Shown: piece by piece, positions 48,000 through 58,987 of the stretch | Layout: the number at the start of each line of letters is the position of its first letter | How positions within the stretch are numbered: the first letter of the stretch is position 1 | Source of the DNA: Schoenoplectus triqueter | Taxonomy: Eukaryota > Streptophyta > Magnoliopsida > Poales > Cyperaceae | Reading direction: 5' to 3' | DNA: 64,000 nt | Assembly: GCA_964058805.1 (NCBI GenBank) | Contig: CAXKVV010002169.1 | Span: forward strand, 248,001 to 312,000 | The notes under the pieces: generated by a model | Databases searched by the model: none | Told to the model about the DNA's origin: nothing | Seen by the model: only the letters and a program-made list of their open reading frames with translations | Made by a program: the position numbers and the translations under genes

Positions 48000-49200
48000 G
48001 ACAAAGTTTTTTTTTAATTTTTTATGTAAGCATTATGAATTGCAATGTCAGACTCAGTAGTGTACTAGTAAGGTCTGGTATGAGCATTTCATGGTTCTTA
48101 ACTGATCATGGTATTTTGTCTGTTTATTTTTGTTTTTCGGTTGAGTTTTCATTATTAAGCATCTTTGGTAACTTTTCAATTGAGTTTCATGATTGCCAAT
48201 AATATCTGACATTTTTTCCCTTTTAAGTGCCCTATTGGATTTCTTGATTGTACAAGAAAATTAGGGGAATTAGTTTCTAACTTTGTCAACTATTCCGATC
48301 TCATAGCACATAGATCTCCATCCTACACTTCTCATCAAGAGGAGCTAAGCACACAGTTCTAAAAGGTAAGAATAACACCAGTTGAAAAAAAATATATTGA
48401 AATAAATAACTAAAGATGAGAAATGGAATAAATGATAGCAAATAACAAACACAATACTAACATAACTTGTTTATATTTTTAATTCATTTATTTTCCAATT
48501 TCGAATAGAAGCCTACACAGTCCAACAAACCTGCTCTTCCGTCAACCTTATCCTCAAGCTCAAAAAATCGATCTGATAAGACCTCATCAGGTTAATCACC
48601 CACTTGATGGCGTCGATGACAAGCTGGTGCTGGTTCTTGACACTGTCATTGGAGACGGACTCGGCCTCGGTGTTATCCGCTGCGAGTGCGTTGAAAGGAA
48701 GAAGAGCGAGTGTCGGTCACAACACGATGAGCAAGATCATACGAGGAAGGAAGAAGAGCGAGTGTCGACCACAACGCGATGAGCGTCGGCCACCTAGGGT
48801 TAGTGGAGAGAGGAAGCGTGAGAGAGATATTTACAGCAAGAGAGAGAAGAGGGATGAGACAACGAAGAGGATAAGAACGAATGTAACTATCTCGACTCGA
48901 TCAGACGCACACATCAAAAATAATAAATCGCGATGGAGATCCGATGGCTGTGAAAAAAGAATGACATAGCATGCTTGAGAGCTCGTTGTTCTTCCCTCCC
49001 TTTAGGGGGATATATTTATGCACTTGTGCGACCCTTTTTCGCGCGCCACGCACCGCCGCTGGGCGATGGGTTGCGGAAGAAGGACATGGAGATCCCTCCC
49101 GAGCGTGCATCTGCTGGGTGCCGGCTGATTCTGCCGTTTAGAGAGATTTGGATGCACATTCAGGGGGTTTTTTAGTGATTGTGAGTTCTTGTAGATTCCG
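48000..49200. other. Degenerate gene-like DNA, unidentified
   Basis: GC-richer DNA at 48600-49190 with a duplicated GGAAGAAGAGCGAGTGTCG unit and, on the minus strand, CTAACCCTAG as in many plant leaders. A minus-strand frame (about 48530-48690) reads NALAADNTEAESVSNDSVKN but has no recognised relatives. Possibly the 5' part of the same decayed unit as the helicase-like pieces. Confidence 0.3.
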
Positions 49201-49339
49201 ATGGGCGCAAGCCCCCACCGTTAATTACCCTGGGCTACTAACCTCGAGGCACCTCTGGATCTTTGAAAGGGGAAGCAAATAATATAGTTAAAAGATGGTC
49301 AAGTGGTCGTCTGGGTTCACAAAAGGGGTCAATTCCAAG

Positions 49340-49945
49340 GAAGACGAACCTACTACAGATCGGTTCAGTCTTTACCGCTTCAAAAGATAACCTTACTACA
49401 TATCAGATTAATCTCTTTGAAGGGGTTTGAGGTGAGTCTACTACAGAACGACTCGACCTCAGTTCATTTAGAAAATGAACCTACTTAATCCTATGGAAGA
49501 TGAACCTACTACAGATCGGTTCAGTCTATACCACCTCGAGAGATAACCTTACTACAGACCAGGTTAATCTCTTCAGAGGGGCTTGAGGTGAGTCTACTAC
49601 AGAACGACTCAACCTCCGTTGATCTAGAAGATAAACCTACTACAGAACGGTTCAATCTTAACTAGTCAACAACCAATCGCACAAAATACAACTCGAAGCA
49701 CTGAGCCGGTTGATCTTGAGGTTGGTGAATCAGGAGAAGGGTGGATATGGCCCACGTGTTTCTTCTCACCGATCTTCTAGATCATGAATTCGAAGCACTA
49801 AGCCGATCCATAAACCTAGGAAACACAGTTACACACAATGTCAAACCTGAAGCACTGAGCCAGCTTAACATTGAGGCATGTGTTAGTGAAGGAACCTACC
49901 TACAGAACGGTTCACATTCACTGTTTTGTGGATGAATCTACTACA
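49340..49945. repeat. CTACTACAGAACG tandem array
   Basis: Nine copies of a unit around CCTACTACAGAACGGTTCA, starting near 49346, 49393, 49434, 49502, 49548, 49593, 49636, 49888 and 49924. Three sub-units form a higher-order repeat of about 156 bp (49346 and 49502). Later copies alternate with a GAAGCACTGAGCC unit. Confidence 0.8.
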
Positions 49946-50029
49946 GAACGATTCAATCTCACGATCTCGGGAGATGAACCAGAAGACAAACTTATCGACG
50001 GATGAGTTCAGTCTTGCTAGCTCAAAGGG

Positions 50030-50600
50030 TCATGAATTACTTGTTCATGACACCGAGTCATTAAGATGTCACTTCTCTCAGACATCGTAATGTTCATATC
50101 TCTTGGAATCGACATATCTCTTCATGTTGATGTCGCAGCCTTGGTCATTCTTCAGGGGGCGTCAAGATGTTCTTGTCCCGACTAATCATTCTATATGTTG
50201 CATTACTTGTGCAAAATTACTATGTTGCCCTACACCCCTCGTGTGAGCGTATTTAATCATGAGTTACTTGCTCATGGTAATGAGTCATTATGATGTCACT
50301 TCTCTCGGACATCGTAATGTTCTTCTTCCTCAGAGTCGACATATTTCTCCATGTTGATGTCGCAGCCCTGGTTATTCTTCATCAAGTGTCAAGATGTTCT
50401 TGTCTCGACATATCTTCTCGTGTTGCTGTCCAAGCCTTAGTTATTCTACGTTAAGATGTTCTTGTCTTAACATATCTTCTCATGTTGCTGTTGCAACCTT
50501 GATTATTCTTCGTCAAGATGTTCTTGTCCTGACTAATCGTTCTAAATGTTATATCATGCGTGCAAAAATCCTCATGTTGCTCCACACCCCTTTGTGTGAG
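50030..50600. repeat. Tandem repeat of about 227 bp with 75-bp sub-repeats
   Basis: GAGTCATTAnGATGTCACTTCTC starts at 50055 and 50282. Inside, TCAAGATGTTCTTGTC and CATATCTTCTCATGTTGCTG-like units recur four or five times. Confidence 0.8.
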
Positions 50601-50639
50601 CATATTTGTTCATCTCCAAAATGTAAAAAGCTTATTACA

Positions 50640-51830
50640 TAATATCTTCCATTATTATCTCTATTATAAAGATGATTTTATTTATTATTATTTTTTTTAT
50701 TTTTAAACTCTATTTATTTCTATAGAAAATTATTTACAAAAATAATAGGAAATGGGTTAGCTATTAACTAGAATTTTATTTATATTTTTTTTGGGATTTT
50801 ATAATAGCTAAAATAGTAGAATTTTATTATTTTTTTTTAAGCTCTATTTACTTTGTAGAAAATCACTTACAAAATAATAGAAAATAAAATGGCTATGATT
50901 TTATTTGTATTTTTAAAATATTTATAATAGCCAAAGTAATAGAATTTCATTATTATATTTCATTATGTTGAAACATTATTCATTATGTAGAAATTATTTA
51001 CAAATCAAAAAGGTGATTAGCTATATTATTTTTATTTTATTTTATTTCTAGGATCTATAATAGCTAAAAGAAAATCATTATTAATATTCTATAGTTTTTT
51101 ATTATATATATTTTTTTATTATTTCTATTTATTATCTATAGAAAAATATAAGATTTTTTTATTATTATTATCATTATTTGAAAATAGCCATAAGGGATGG
51201 AATTCATTATATTCTTTATTACAACTATTATTTTTATTGCATTTTATCCATCAAAAATATTTTTATTGTATATTTGTATAGAAATAACAAAAGAAATGCA
51301 ATTCATTTTATTATAAAACTATATTATCATTCTTTATTATAGAAGAAAATGCATTTACTATCTATTACCATGGATATATATATTTTTGTATATTTTGTAC
51401 TATTTATTTTTATTATTATTTTTTTTACAGAAAAATATCAACATAATATCTATTATTATTTATTTTATTTATCAAAGAATAGAGCTAATCTTATTATCTA
51501 TCATTGCATATTATTATTATCATTATTATTTCATGAAAATCACTTGAAAAATCAGTAAAATATATCTAACTATTATTCATGATTTTATTTGAATTTTTGG
51601 AATTTTTATAGTATTTAAAATGACAAGTCAAAGCTAAGTCAAATATATCAATATATGTAATGTCTTTTGCTTTTAAATTTTTTCAACATGATTATATTTT
51701 CAAAGCTGGAATATTATTATATAGAAAAATAGTATGAAAAATAAGGAAATTTTAGAAACAAATTTGAGTTAATTTGGAGTTCAGGAGCATTTCCAAATGA
51801 TTTATTTACTCTATATCATTAATATTCTGT
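50640..51830. repeat. AT-rich LTR block with degenerate tandem units
   Basis: About 1.2 kb of A/T with repeated ATAATAGCTAAAATAGTAGA / CTCTATTTATTTCTATAGAA motifs. Its last 140 bp aligns with 9960-10080. Non-coding. Confidence 0.6.
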
Positions 51831-53596
51831 TATTATTTAATTATTGGGCCTAATCTGGGCCGTCAGATCTATATCAAGATTGGCGCCTATCTTTTATTTA
51901 ACTCCGTTCTTATTTGGGCCGCCAGATTCACTTCAAGATTAAACCCCACAAGATGTAAGGCCCAGATTCATTCTGTATCTTTATTTAAAACAGTGCTTTA
52001 TTTCAAACGTCCGATCTCTTCAAGATCCACACACGCGCATCAATATCCGTGCTGCCGCGATTCTCTGACTCTCCAGTCAACATAAGCTCCAAGATTCGTG
52101 CCATTGGCAGCGCCGGCGACTGCGGCCATCTCCCTCCGATCAGGCAACTACCCTAGTGTCGTCTTGCCATGGAGAGTCATTCTACGGCGTCTGATCGACG
52201 ATCTATCCGGTGAATCGTGATGTATGCCACTACCAGATGAACTAATTTGGTACCAGTCGGTACCGAGTTTCATATCCCGTAAATTCAAAGCAATTGATCA
52301 TCTTTTCCAACAATTAGTCACTCAATTAGTATCGTACATACATGTAAATGCCTTCTAACACAATTAGAACGATTCAAATTGGTCTATAACTCCATTACTT
52401 GGGATAATTGCTGAAGTGCAATAGAGGGCGTCGGTACCGATTGCAATTTACTTCAAATTCTTGTTATTCATTGATCAATATTGTCATTATCATGCACCAG
52501 CAATTGGACTCCCTTGGCTCATGGACATGGTTCTCCAATTCTGTTATCCCTTCTGTTGCGATGTGGGCCCTGTTTTAAAGAATCCAAAGCTTATTCCTTT
52601 GATTGTTGACCATGTTTGACTCATCTCTTTATCTGTTGCTAGAACCTTCTAGAGCATCTAAACATACTATATATACTCACTCTAATGCATCTGAGGCACC
52701 CTTCTGCTTTCTGCCATTGTTATTTTCTTTCAAAGCTCAAAGCTTCATCACCCGATTCCACCTCTTGGCTCAAGTCACATCTCCATCGTTCAATTGATAA
52801 TCTCCATCATCTAAACAACATCGTGTAGGTATGCAGAGGCTATAAGCATTGCCAATTCGAGTTTACAGCACAGAGTTTCAATTTTCATCCATTTGCCCGA
52901 TTTCATCACTTCATCTCAATTACTTCAATTCATCCCATAATTGCTGCTCCTTTCTTCATCTACAGCGTCGCCTAAGTGAATAGAAGGAGTCTGCATCATC
53001 AATTTTTGATTTTGAAGTAGGAATTGAAGTGCTTCATTAATTGCCCGAGGTATTCATCTCTTTCAATCACCATATTCACTTCTTATCCTTCAATTCTGAT
53101 TATTCACACATCTTCTCCAATGCATAGGCTAGCTCTAGGCGAAAGGAATTGAAGTTGTGAGCTTTGGAGAGCTTGATCACCTCTAATGGCGCCTTCTGCA
53201 TCGTCGAGAAGAAGAAAGAAGAGAGGGAGGGGAGAAGGAGAAGAGAGGGAAGGAGGCGCGCCTGGCGCACAGAGTCCACAACTAGGTGGGGCCCACAGTC
53301 AGAGGAGCAACACAGATAAGCCAGGTGCACATTCCCTTTTCTTTCTCATTTAAATTTCTGCTTGAACCTGCATATAGACTTGGCTCATAGTCATCTGCAT
53401 AGGCTATACACTCATGAACCTTACAAATGGGCCCCACGTGTAAGCATCTGAGTCTCGGCCCATTAGTCCAGTTATGGATTGATTAATCCCTTGCTTAAGT
53501 TTAATTGATCTGACTTGGCACATCCTGATAGGTCCACTTGTTTAATCAATCCATTAATCATCTGCATTAGTGTTAAGCATGCTGAGGTGGCTCTGT

Positions 53597-53862
53597 AGTG
53601 TAGTGCCATGTGGCTTAACCCTCTGTGATGTGGCACCAATGGCCAGCTGCCATATGGCACTGGAGTGTTGAGGTGTGATGCTGTGGTGTTGCCATGTGGC
53701 ATATGGAAGGGTGAGGTGGGCCTGTCAGGTCTTGCCACGTGGCATGTTGGTGGGGCCCACATGTCAGGTCAGTATGGTGGTGGGGCCCACATGGCTGAGG
53801 TGGACCAATAGGGTGCTGACACGTGGCATGAGGTGGCCCAGTGAGATGCTGACACGTGTCAC
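53597..53862. promoter_or_regulatory. Cluster of ACGTG (G-box) and CATGTGG motifs in the LTR
   Basis: CCACGTGGC (53735-53743), ACACGTGGC (about 53819-53827) and GACACGTGTC (53851-53860) are classical ACGT-core sites for bZIP/bHLH factors, interleaved with several CCATGTGGC and GGGCCCACATG motifs. The solo LTR has the matching CCACGTGGC at 17279-17287. A regulatory role is inferred. Confidence 0.5.
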
Positions 53863-54847
53863 ACCCTCTCTCTTCTCTGATTATGTATATGCGTGTTTAG
53901 GATCCCCAGTTTGCACCCAGATAAACCCTTGATTGAATCTCAGCCTTTGATCTTCTATTTTTTAATCTGTTTATCTTCCCTGAATTTATTCTGATAGCTC
54001 CACTTATCCAAAAATCATGAAAATTTCACCAAAAATCCCTAAATTCATGATGATCATCCCTGTAATTTTTAATTCCATTTTTACCCTTCCTTCTCTGAAT
54101 TAAAATTTTTTTATCCATAAAACCCTATTTCTTCTGAATTAATCCCAGATTTCATTTGTAGCTCAATGTCTCTGCCAATTATCTCTCTCCTGCAGAAACC
54201 ACCCTAACCAAATACCAATTAGACTTATATTGATATTCATTAGGGTTTGATCTGATCAACAGTTGATTACATGTCAACAGTTGATACAAATCTAGACTTG
54301 ATCAGATGGTTGCTCCCAGCTTTGGCACCTGATCAGTCTTGTGAAATTGACTTTCAATCCCTTAACATGAGGGTGACTTGGTCAAAGAACTGACTACTTA
54401 TCAGTAATTGATACAAATCAAAGCATGGTTAGGTGGTTGCTCACAGCTTTGGCACCAGGTCAGCCTTGAAAGCAAAATCACATTTGGAATTTCTCATGAC
54501 TAGTTGTATCAGAATACTAGCTTGGCATTGACATCATTTCATGTAGCATAGGGATTATACTGCTTCAGCTCCTTTCTAGGGTTTGCTATAGTGATAGATT
54601 CTCAGGGTTCAATTCTGACTCCTTTAACAGGTCACTGAGGTGTGGGGTCCACCTGTCAGTGAAAATGGTCACATGGGTGACTCGTCAGATAGGCTAGGTT
54701 TATATTGTTAGGTCCATCTACAAGGGACTGCCAGGTGGGTCCCACTTGTCAGAGAAAATGTAATCAAATGGCTGACCCGTCAGGAGATTTTCTCTCTCCG
54801 AAATCTCCCGAGGGTCAGCCACCTCGAATGAGTAGGAGGTGGTGGAG

Positions 54848-54855
54848 TATTTATA
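54848..54855 (-). promoter_or_regulatory. TATA box in the LTR (inner copy)
   Basis: Minus strand TATAAATACTCC. Second, inner copy of the duplicated promoter unit. Confidence 0.5.
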
Positions 54856-55092
54856 TCCTTGCTCCGCATTTAGGATTTCCTTGTGGGCTTAGTGCTTAAC
54901 CTCTGTTCCGGGTTGATTAGTTTCCTTAGCAAAATGGGCTAGGTCCATGTCATTGGAGCTGCTCATAAGGGACTGCCATGTGGGTCCCACTTGTCAGAAA
55001 AGATATAATCACATGGTGACACCCGAGAGATCTCCTCTCTCCCTCGATCCTCTCGGCTGTCACTCATGCTGAGTGGATAGAGAATAGTGGGG

Positions 55093-55100
55093 TATTTATA
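55093..55100 (-). promoter_or_regulatory. TATA box in the LTR (outer copy)
   Basis: Minus strand TATAAATACCCC, matching the plant consensus and the position of the single box in the solo LTR. Confidence 0.55.
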
Positions 55101-55282
55101 CTCTTCACTTCATGCCCAGCATTCCATTGTGGGACTAATGGATTCATTCCGGGGTTAAGCAGCGACCTCTTCTGATCAGTAGGCCATCTCCTTCCTTGCT
55201 TTCCCTTCTCATGATTTATTATTAATCATTGATTTTATTTTCATTTATTCATCTACTCATCCTTGAAATTTTTCAAGGGTAA

Positions 55283-58200
55283 ACAAAGAGCCACCCACCA
55301 AGACGGGCCTTGAACGCTCGAAAGGCTTGTCTTGGTGCATTGTTCCTTATCGTCTATCTCTTCATTTCTCATGACGTCTTCTCTTCTTCGGGCATTGTAG
55401 TTTCTTCTCATGACGCCATTCCGCGTCGCCCCTCGAGTCACTACCATTCTTTTTACGAGGATCCTAGTGATTGGACTCCTCTCGTCTCAGCCATCCGAGC
55501 GACTCCTGTCTACCCGCGAGGCGGCGGTTTATTCTTCAGAGATGATCAGCCTCATGACATCATGCCCCTTCAGCCCTTAGGCATTGCCTCTATGGCTCCT
55601 TTGACACATCTCCTGGGCAAGGAGATTATTGACGGGGAGGCTCACAGATGGACTACTGCTCCCTTTATCACTCCTCTAGAGTGTCATGGCTATCAGCTAG
55701 AGTGGACCCGGTATATGCTCATGCGGGAGAGGACTCTGCTCAGGCGAGCCGGGATATATGACTCGGTTTTCTTGTCGATGTTTCATTATCATATCGACAC
55801 ACCCTGGCTACGGGCCTTTTGTGAGAGGTGGAACTACTCCACCAACACTTTGTTTATTGACGATCGGGAGCTGACTCCGACCCTCCTGGAGATACAGCAG
55901 TTGACCGGGCTGCCGGTCTTTGGCCATTTCTATGACGAGTTCATGGTCTCACCCGCTGACTCGGGAGACTTCACTCGATTCCCGCCTTCTTTGCAGAGGA
56001 CTTATGAGATCTATTATCATCTACGGAGGGGGCATCCCGGAGTTCCATTCAGACATTGGATCGCCTATTTCACCGATCGGGTCCATACTCGCCCTACGGG
56101 TTTGGCTTCCACTAGAGATCCATTTGGTACAGGTCGGCTCGAGATTCATCATGACAGCCCCATCCCTTCTCAGGATACCCTGTGTTCACATGACGTGGAT
56201 CGGGAGACTTATCTGACTGCCTTCATTTCTTGGTGGATCTGCTATTTCTTATTGCCTAGCTCCCCCGCATACACCATTCTGCCTTCGGTGTTTATCATGG
56301 CGAGCCTGATCGCGCGTGGCGACAGGATTTCTTTGGCCGTGCCTGTACTGGCCAACATTTATAGATGCCTCCGCGGTCTGACTTCATCTCGTAGTCCTTC
56401 ACAGTGCCAGGAGCTGATTCCATGGCATCTGATTAGCGGATGGCTCCATTTACACTGATCTGGCTCATATGATCCCGGCATGACAGTTACGCTACGGGGC
56501 CGTCTACCCTTATTGAGTGACTTAGCTGGGGTGCAGCCAGCTTCATTGACTCCGGAGGCTGCTCGGTATAGATTCTTCAAGAGCCGAGACCATCTGCGCT
56601 TCTCTCGGGATAGATCAGTGGCCCGTGGGGCAGCTAGGGTTGCCGACAGGATGGTGATTGACGGCAGAGTTCCCTCTTCTGACTCTTCTAGCATCCGAGC
56701 CAGGCCTATCGATTTGGAGTACCTGATCAGTATTCGTCAGGGCTTTCTTCCTCTCAGATTGGGCGATTATATGTTCATTGAGCCCTATTCGCCACATCGA
56801 TGCGCACATCAGTTTGGCTTGGATCAGGATATTCCAGCGCCTCTTCTCCGCCCTATATCACTGGCGGCCGATTTGGAGGGTATCGGATGGTGCTACACTC
56901 ACCTCTTCCAACTAGGCACGAGCACTCGCTATCAGATGGTATCCACCTCTAGGGCTTCCACCTTCACGAGGCGTTATCAGCAGTGGTATTATGAGGCCAT
57001 TCGCTCTTACCAGTCGTATACTCCTCCGGTGGTTGCCCGGAGTACATGTCCGCGAGATGGCCAGCCTCTATTAGATGGTACTGTCTCACGTGATCGCAGC
57101 CCTTTCCCGGCCATTGCCGCAGAGCCTGTCGATTTTCAGGGTTTAGACAGCCGATTTTCTCATGCTCCTGTTAGGACTATTCTCACAGGTACACTTCATC
57201 ATCCCTTTCAGGTTATTTCCCTTTGATAAGTCTCATCTCATCTCGACCAATTCTCTTTTTGATTCAGTGTTGGCTTACGAGTATGATCACGCGGAGCCCG
57301 GGTTCTCAGTCCCTCGTCCACGAGTAGTTGGCGTTCATTCTCAGCCACATATTGAGCCACCGGCTTCAGCCGCCATGGGGAGAGATCGAGACAGCGCCTC
57401 TCAGCCACCTTCCCCATCTTCTTTTCCTTCTCCCACTCCGGGTGATTTTCTTTACTGACTCGCCTATTCTTATTCGGGCGCACTTCATTTACATCTCTAA
57501 TTAAGGTTTATTTTCAGCTCGTGGGACATCTCCTGTAGAGGCAGCCCGAGATGACATTATAGCAGATCCATCGGCGCCGGCGGGCACTGCCCTCTCAGGA
57601 TTCTGCACCGACCTTGCCGTCGCAGGTTCGTGTGCTTCATTTAATACTTAGTTGCCAGTATGCACTAGTATTTTCATTCTTACATGTAGATTTTACAGGC
57701 CCTGAGGCCGATGACATGGCATCTCCACACCGCTCGGAGTCTTTTTTCTACGACGGTCCTGCCTCACCGTCGATTTTACTAGTACCCACTGGGGATGGTG
57801 ACTCCTTTGATGTGGTTCTGGGGTCGGTGCTCACTCTTGTACGATCAGAGGAGGCTTCTTTAGAGCAGGGGAGTCCATTAGCTGTCGAGCCCGCAGGCGA
57901 CGAGCCGCTATTGATCGAGGGAGGGCTATCTCATGCCTCTTCATCTCCCGATGGGCAGCCTCTCATGGCTATAGATGGTGGAGTCTTATCAGATACTCGA
58001 GTGGAGGACTCGACTGAGCGGGTTGCAGTCGATTATGACTCGGAGCTGGATGAGAGTTGGCTGGTGGAGCAGCTATTCGACAGCCCAGAGACGGAGGTTC
58101 CGGCTAGCGAGGGTCTCGCCGAGCCTCATGCCTCTCCCGGTACCTTATATTTCCTTTGTCATTTGCCCGTATTTTATTTTTCATGTACTTATGCTTCTTC

Positions 58201-58987
58201 ATTTTATTTTGTAGCCGGGTCTGGTACACCTGCGGGTCTTCCTGAGGCGACCGACATCCCTATCCCTGATTCAGTCCCGCCGGTCTCAGGCGACGAGGCG
58301 ATAGGTTAGATCTTCTCTTCCTTCTATTTCTTCTTTGATTATAACAATTTGTCTAACCCATTTATTTTACTTGCAGATGTTACATTGAGGGATGTGCAGC
58401 TCGCCTTGGCCGCGCTGGCGGATGCACTCCGAGACACCTTCTTCGGAGACTATCCGCTAGATTTCGAGATCCTGGATTCTCTGCCCAGTGGCTTCTCCTT
58501 TGATTGGTATAGGCTGATGCGGGATATCATCGCGCCAGCTCTACTTATTGCACCTCGTCTCGAGAGTACCTTCATTTCTAGGAGATGTGAGGAGCTGCTC
58601 AGGGCTTATCAGGATGCGAGCTCTCTCGTATACCAGCACGAGTTGGAGATCCATGAGCTGCGCAGACATTTGGAGGCTGCTCGACTCCGCTATCTTCAGC
58701 GGCTCTCTTCTTGTGCCACTCTCCGCTCTATGGGAGTCAGTGGTGGGCCTGCTCGACTGCTCGTGCAGGAGCTAGAGGACCACAGATTATCAGTGGAGGG
58801 CTTCTCCCGACATCTAGCGGGACGTCTCCCGGAGTTGCATATTCATTCGAGCGCCCGGGATAGTGCCTTCGCTCAGTTCTTGGATTTCGAGGCGGCTTCG
58901 GAGGAGGATAGGCACTCCCTCCATGTTCATTTGGAGACTATTAGTACTGTGCTATTAGAGCTGGAGTCCCGCTTTTTGGGCCCATAG
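55283..58987 (+). pseudogene. Antisense accessory gene of the Tat element, plant mobile domain protein
   Basis: Transcribed opposite to pol. Exons are about 55283-57188, 57268-57441, 57518-57625, 57699-58139, 58215-58304 and 58377-58987. All five introns are GT-AG and phase 1, and the frame continues across all of them. Exon 1 carries a plant mobile domain (PMD, aminotransferase-like): W..AF.ERW, then TNTLFIDDRELTPTLLEIQQ and LTGLPVFG, and later RLPLLSDLAG. The middle exons are acidic and Pro/Ser-rich. The last exon is helical and probably coiled coil. One TGA at 56456-56458 interrupts exon 1 in frame and looks like a changed Trp codon. The first in-frame ATG is about 90 codons into the open frame, so the true start, or an upstream exon, is uncertain. 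PMD proteins occur as host genes (MAIN/MAIL1 type) and inside gypsy elements. The role here is unknown. Confidence 0.75.

Larger units (their letters stand above)
54711..55165 (-). repeat. Tandem duplication of about 231 bp carrying the LTR core promoter
   Basis: The units start near 54711 and 54941 (AGGTCCATnT, then GGGACTGCCA and GTGGGTCCCACTTGTCAG). Each carries a minus-strand TATAAATA (54848-54855 and 55093-55100). The solo LTR near 18.1 kb has only one. Confidence 0.7.
49200..55285 (-). repeat. 3' LTR of the Tat element
   Basis: About 6 kb, aligned over long stretches with the solo LTR at 8.1-18.3 kb. The high-coordinate end has the GGGTAAACA terminus at 55285, just after a CTTGAAATTTTTCAAGG hairpin. 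It contains tandem arrays (49340-49940 and 50040-50600), a long AT-rich block (50640-51830), a G-box cluster (53735-53860) and two TATAAATA boxes. The low edge near 49.2 kb is inferred from where array sequence begins. Confidence 0.65.

Noticed and set aside
48604..49175. Plus-strand ORFs in GC-richer DNA
   Set aside because: Arg-rich frames opposite a decayed minus-strand unit. No known domain.
49340..49945. CRISPR-like regular repeats
   Set aside because: Degenerate, contiguous tandem units in a plant LTR. No conserved spacers or cas genes.
57162..57458. Stand-alone 98-codon plus-strand ORF
   Set aside because: It is exon 2 of the antisense plant mobile domain gene plus adjoining intron, not a separate gene.
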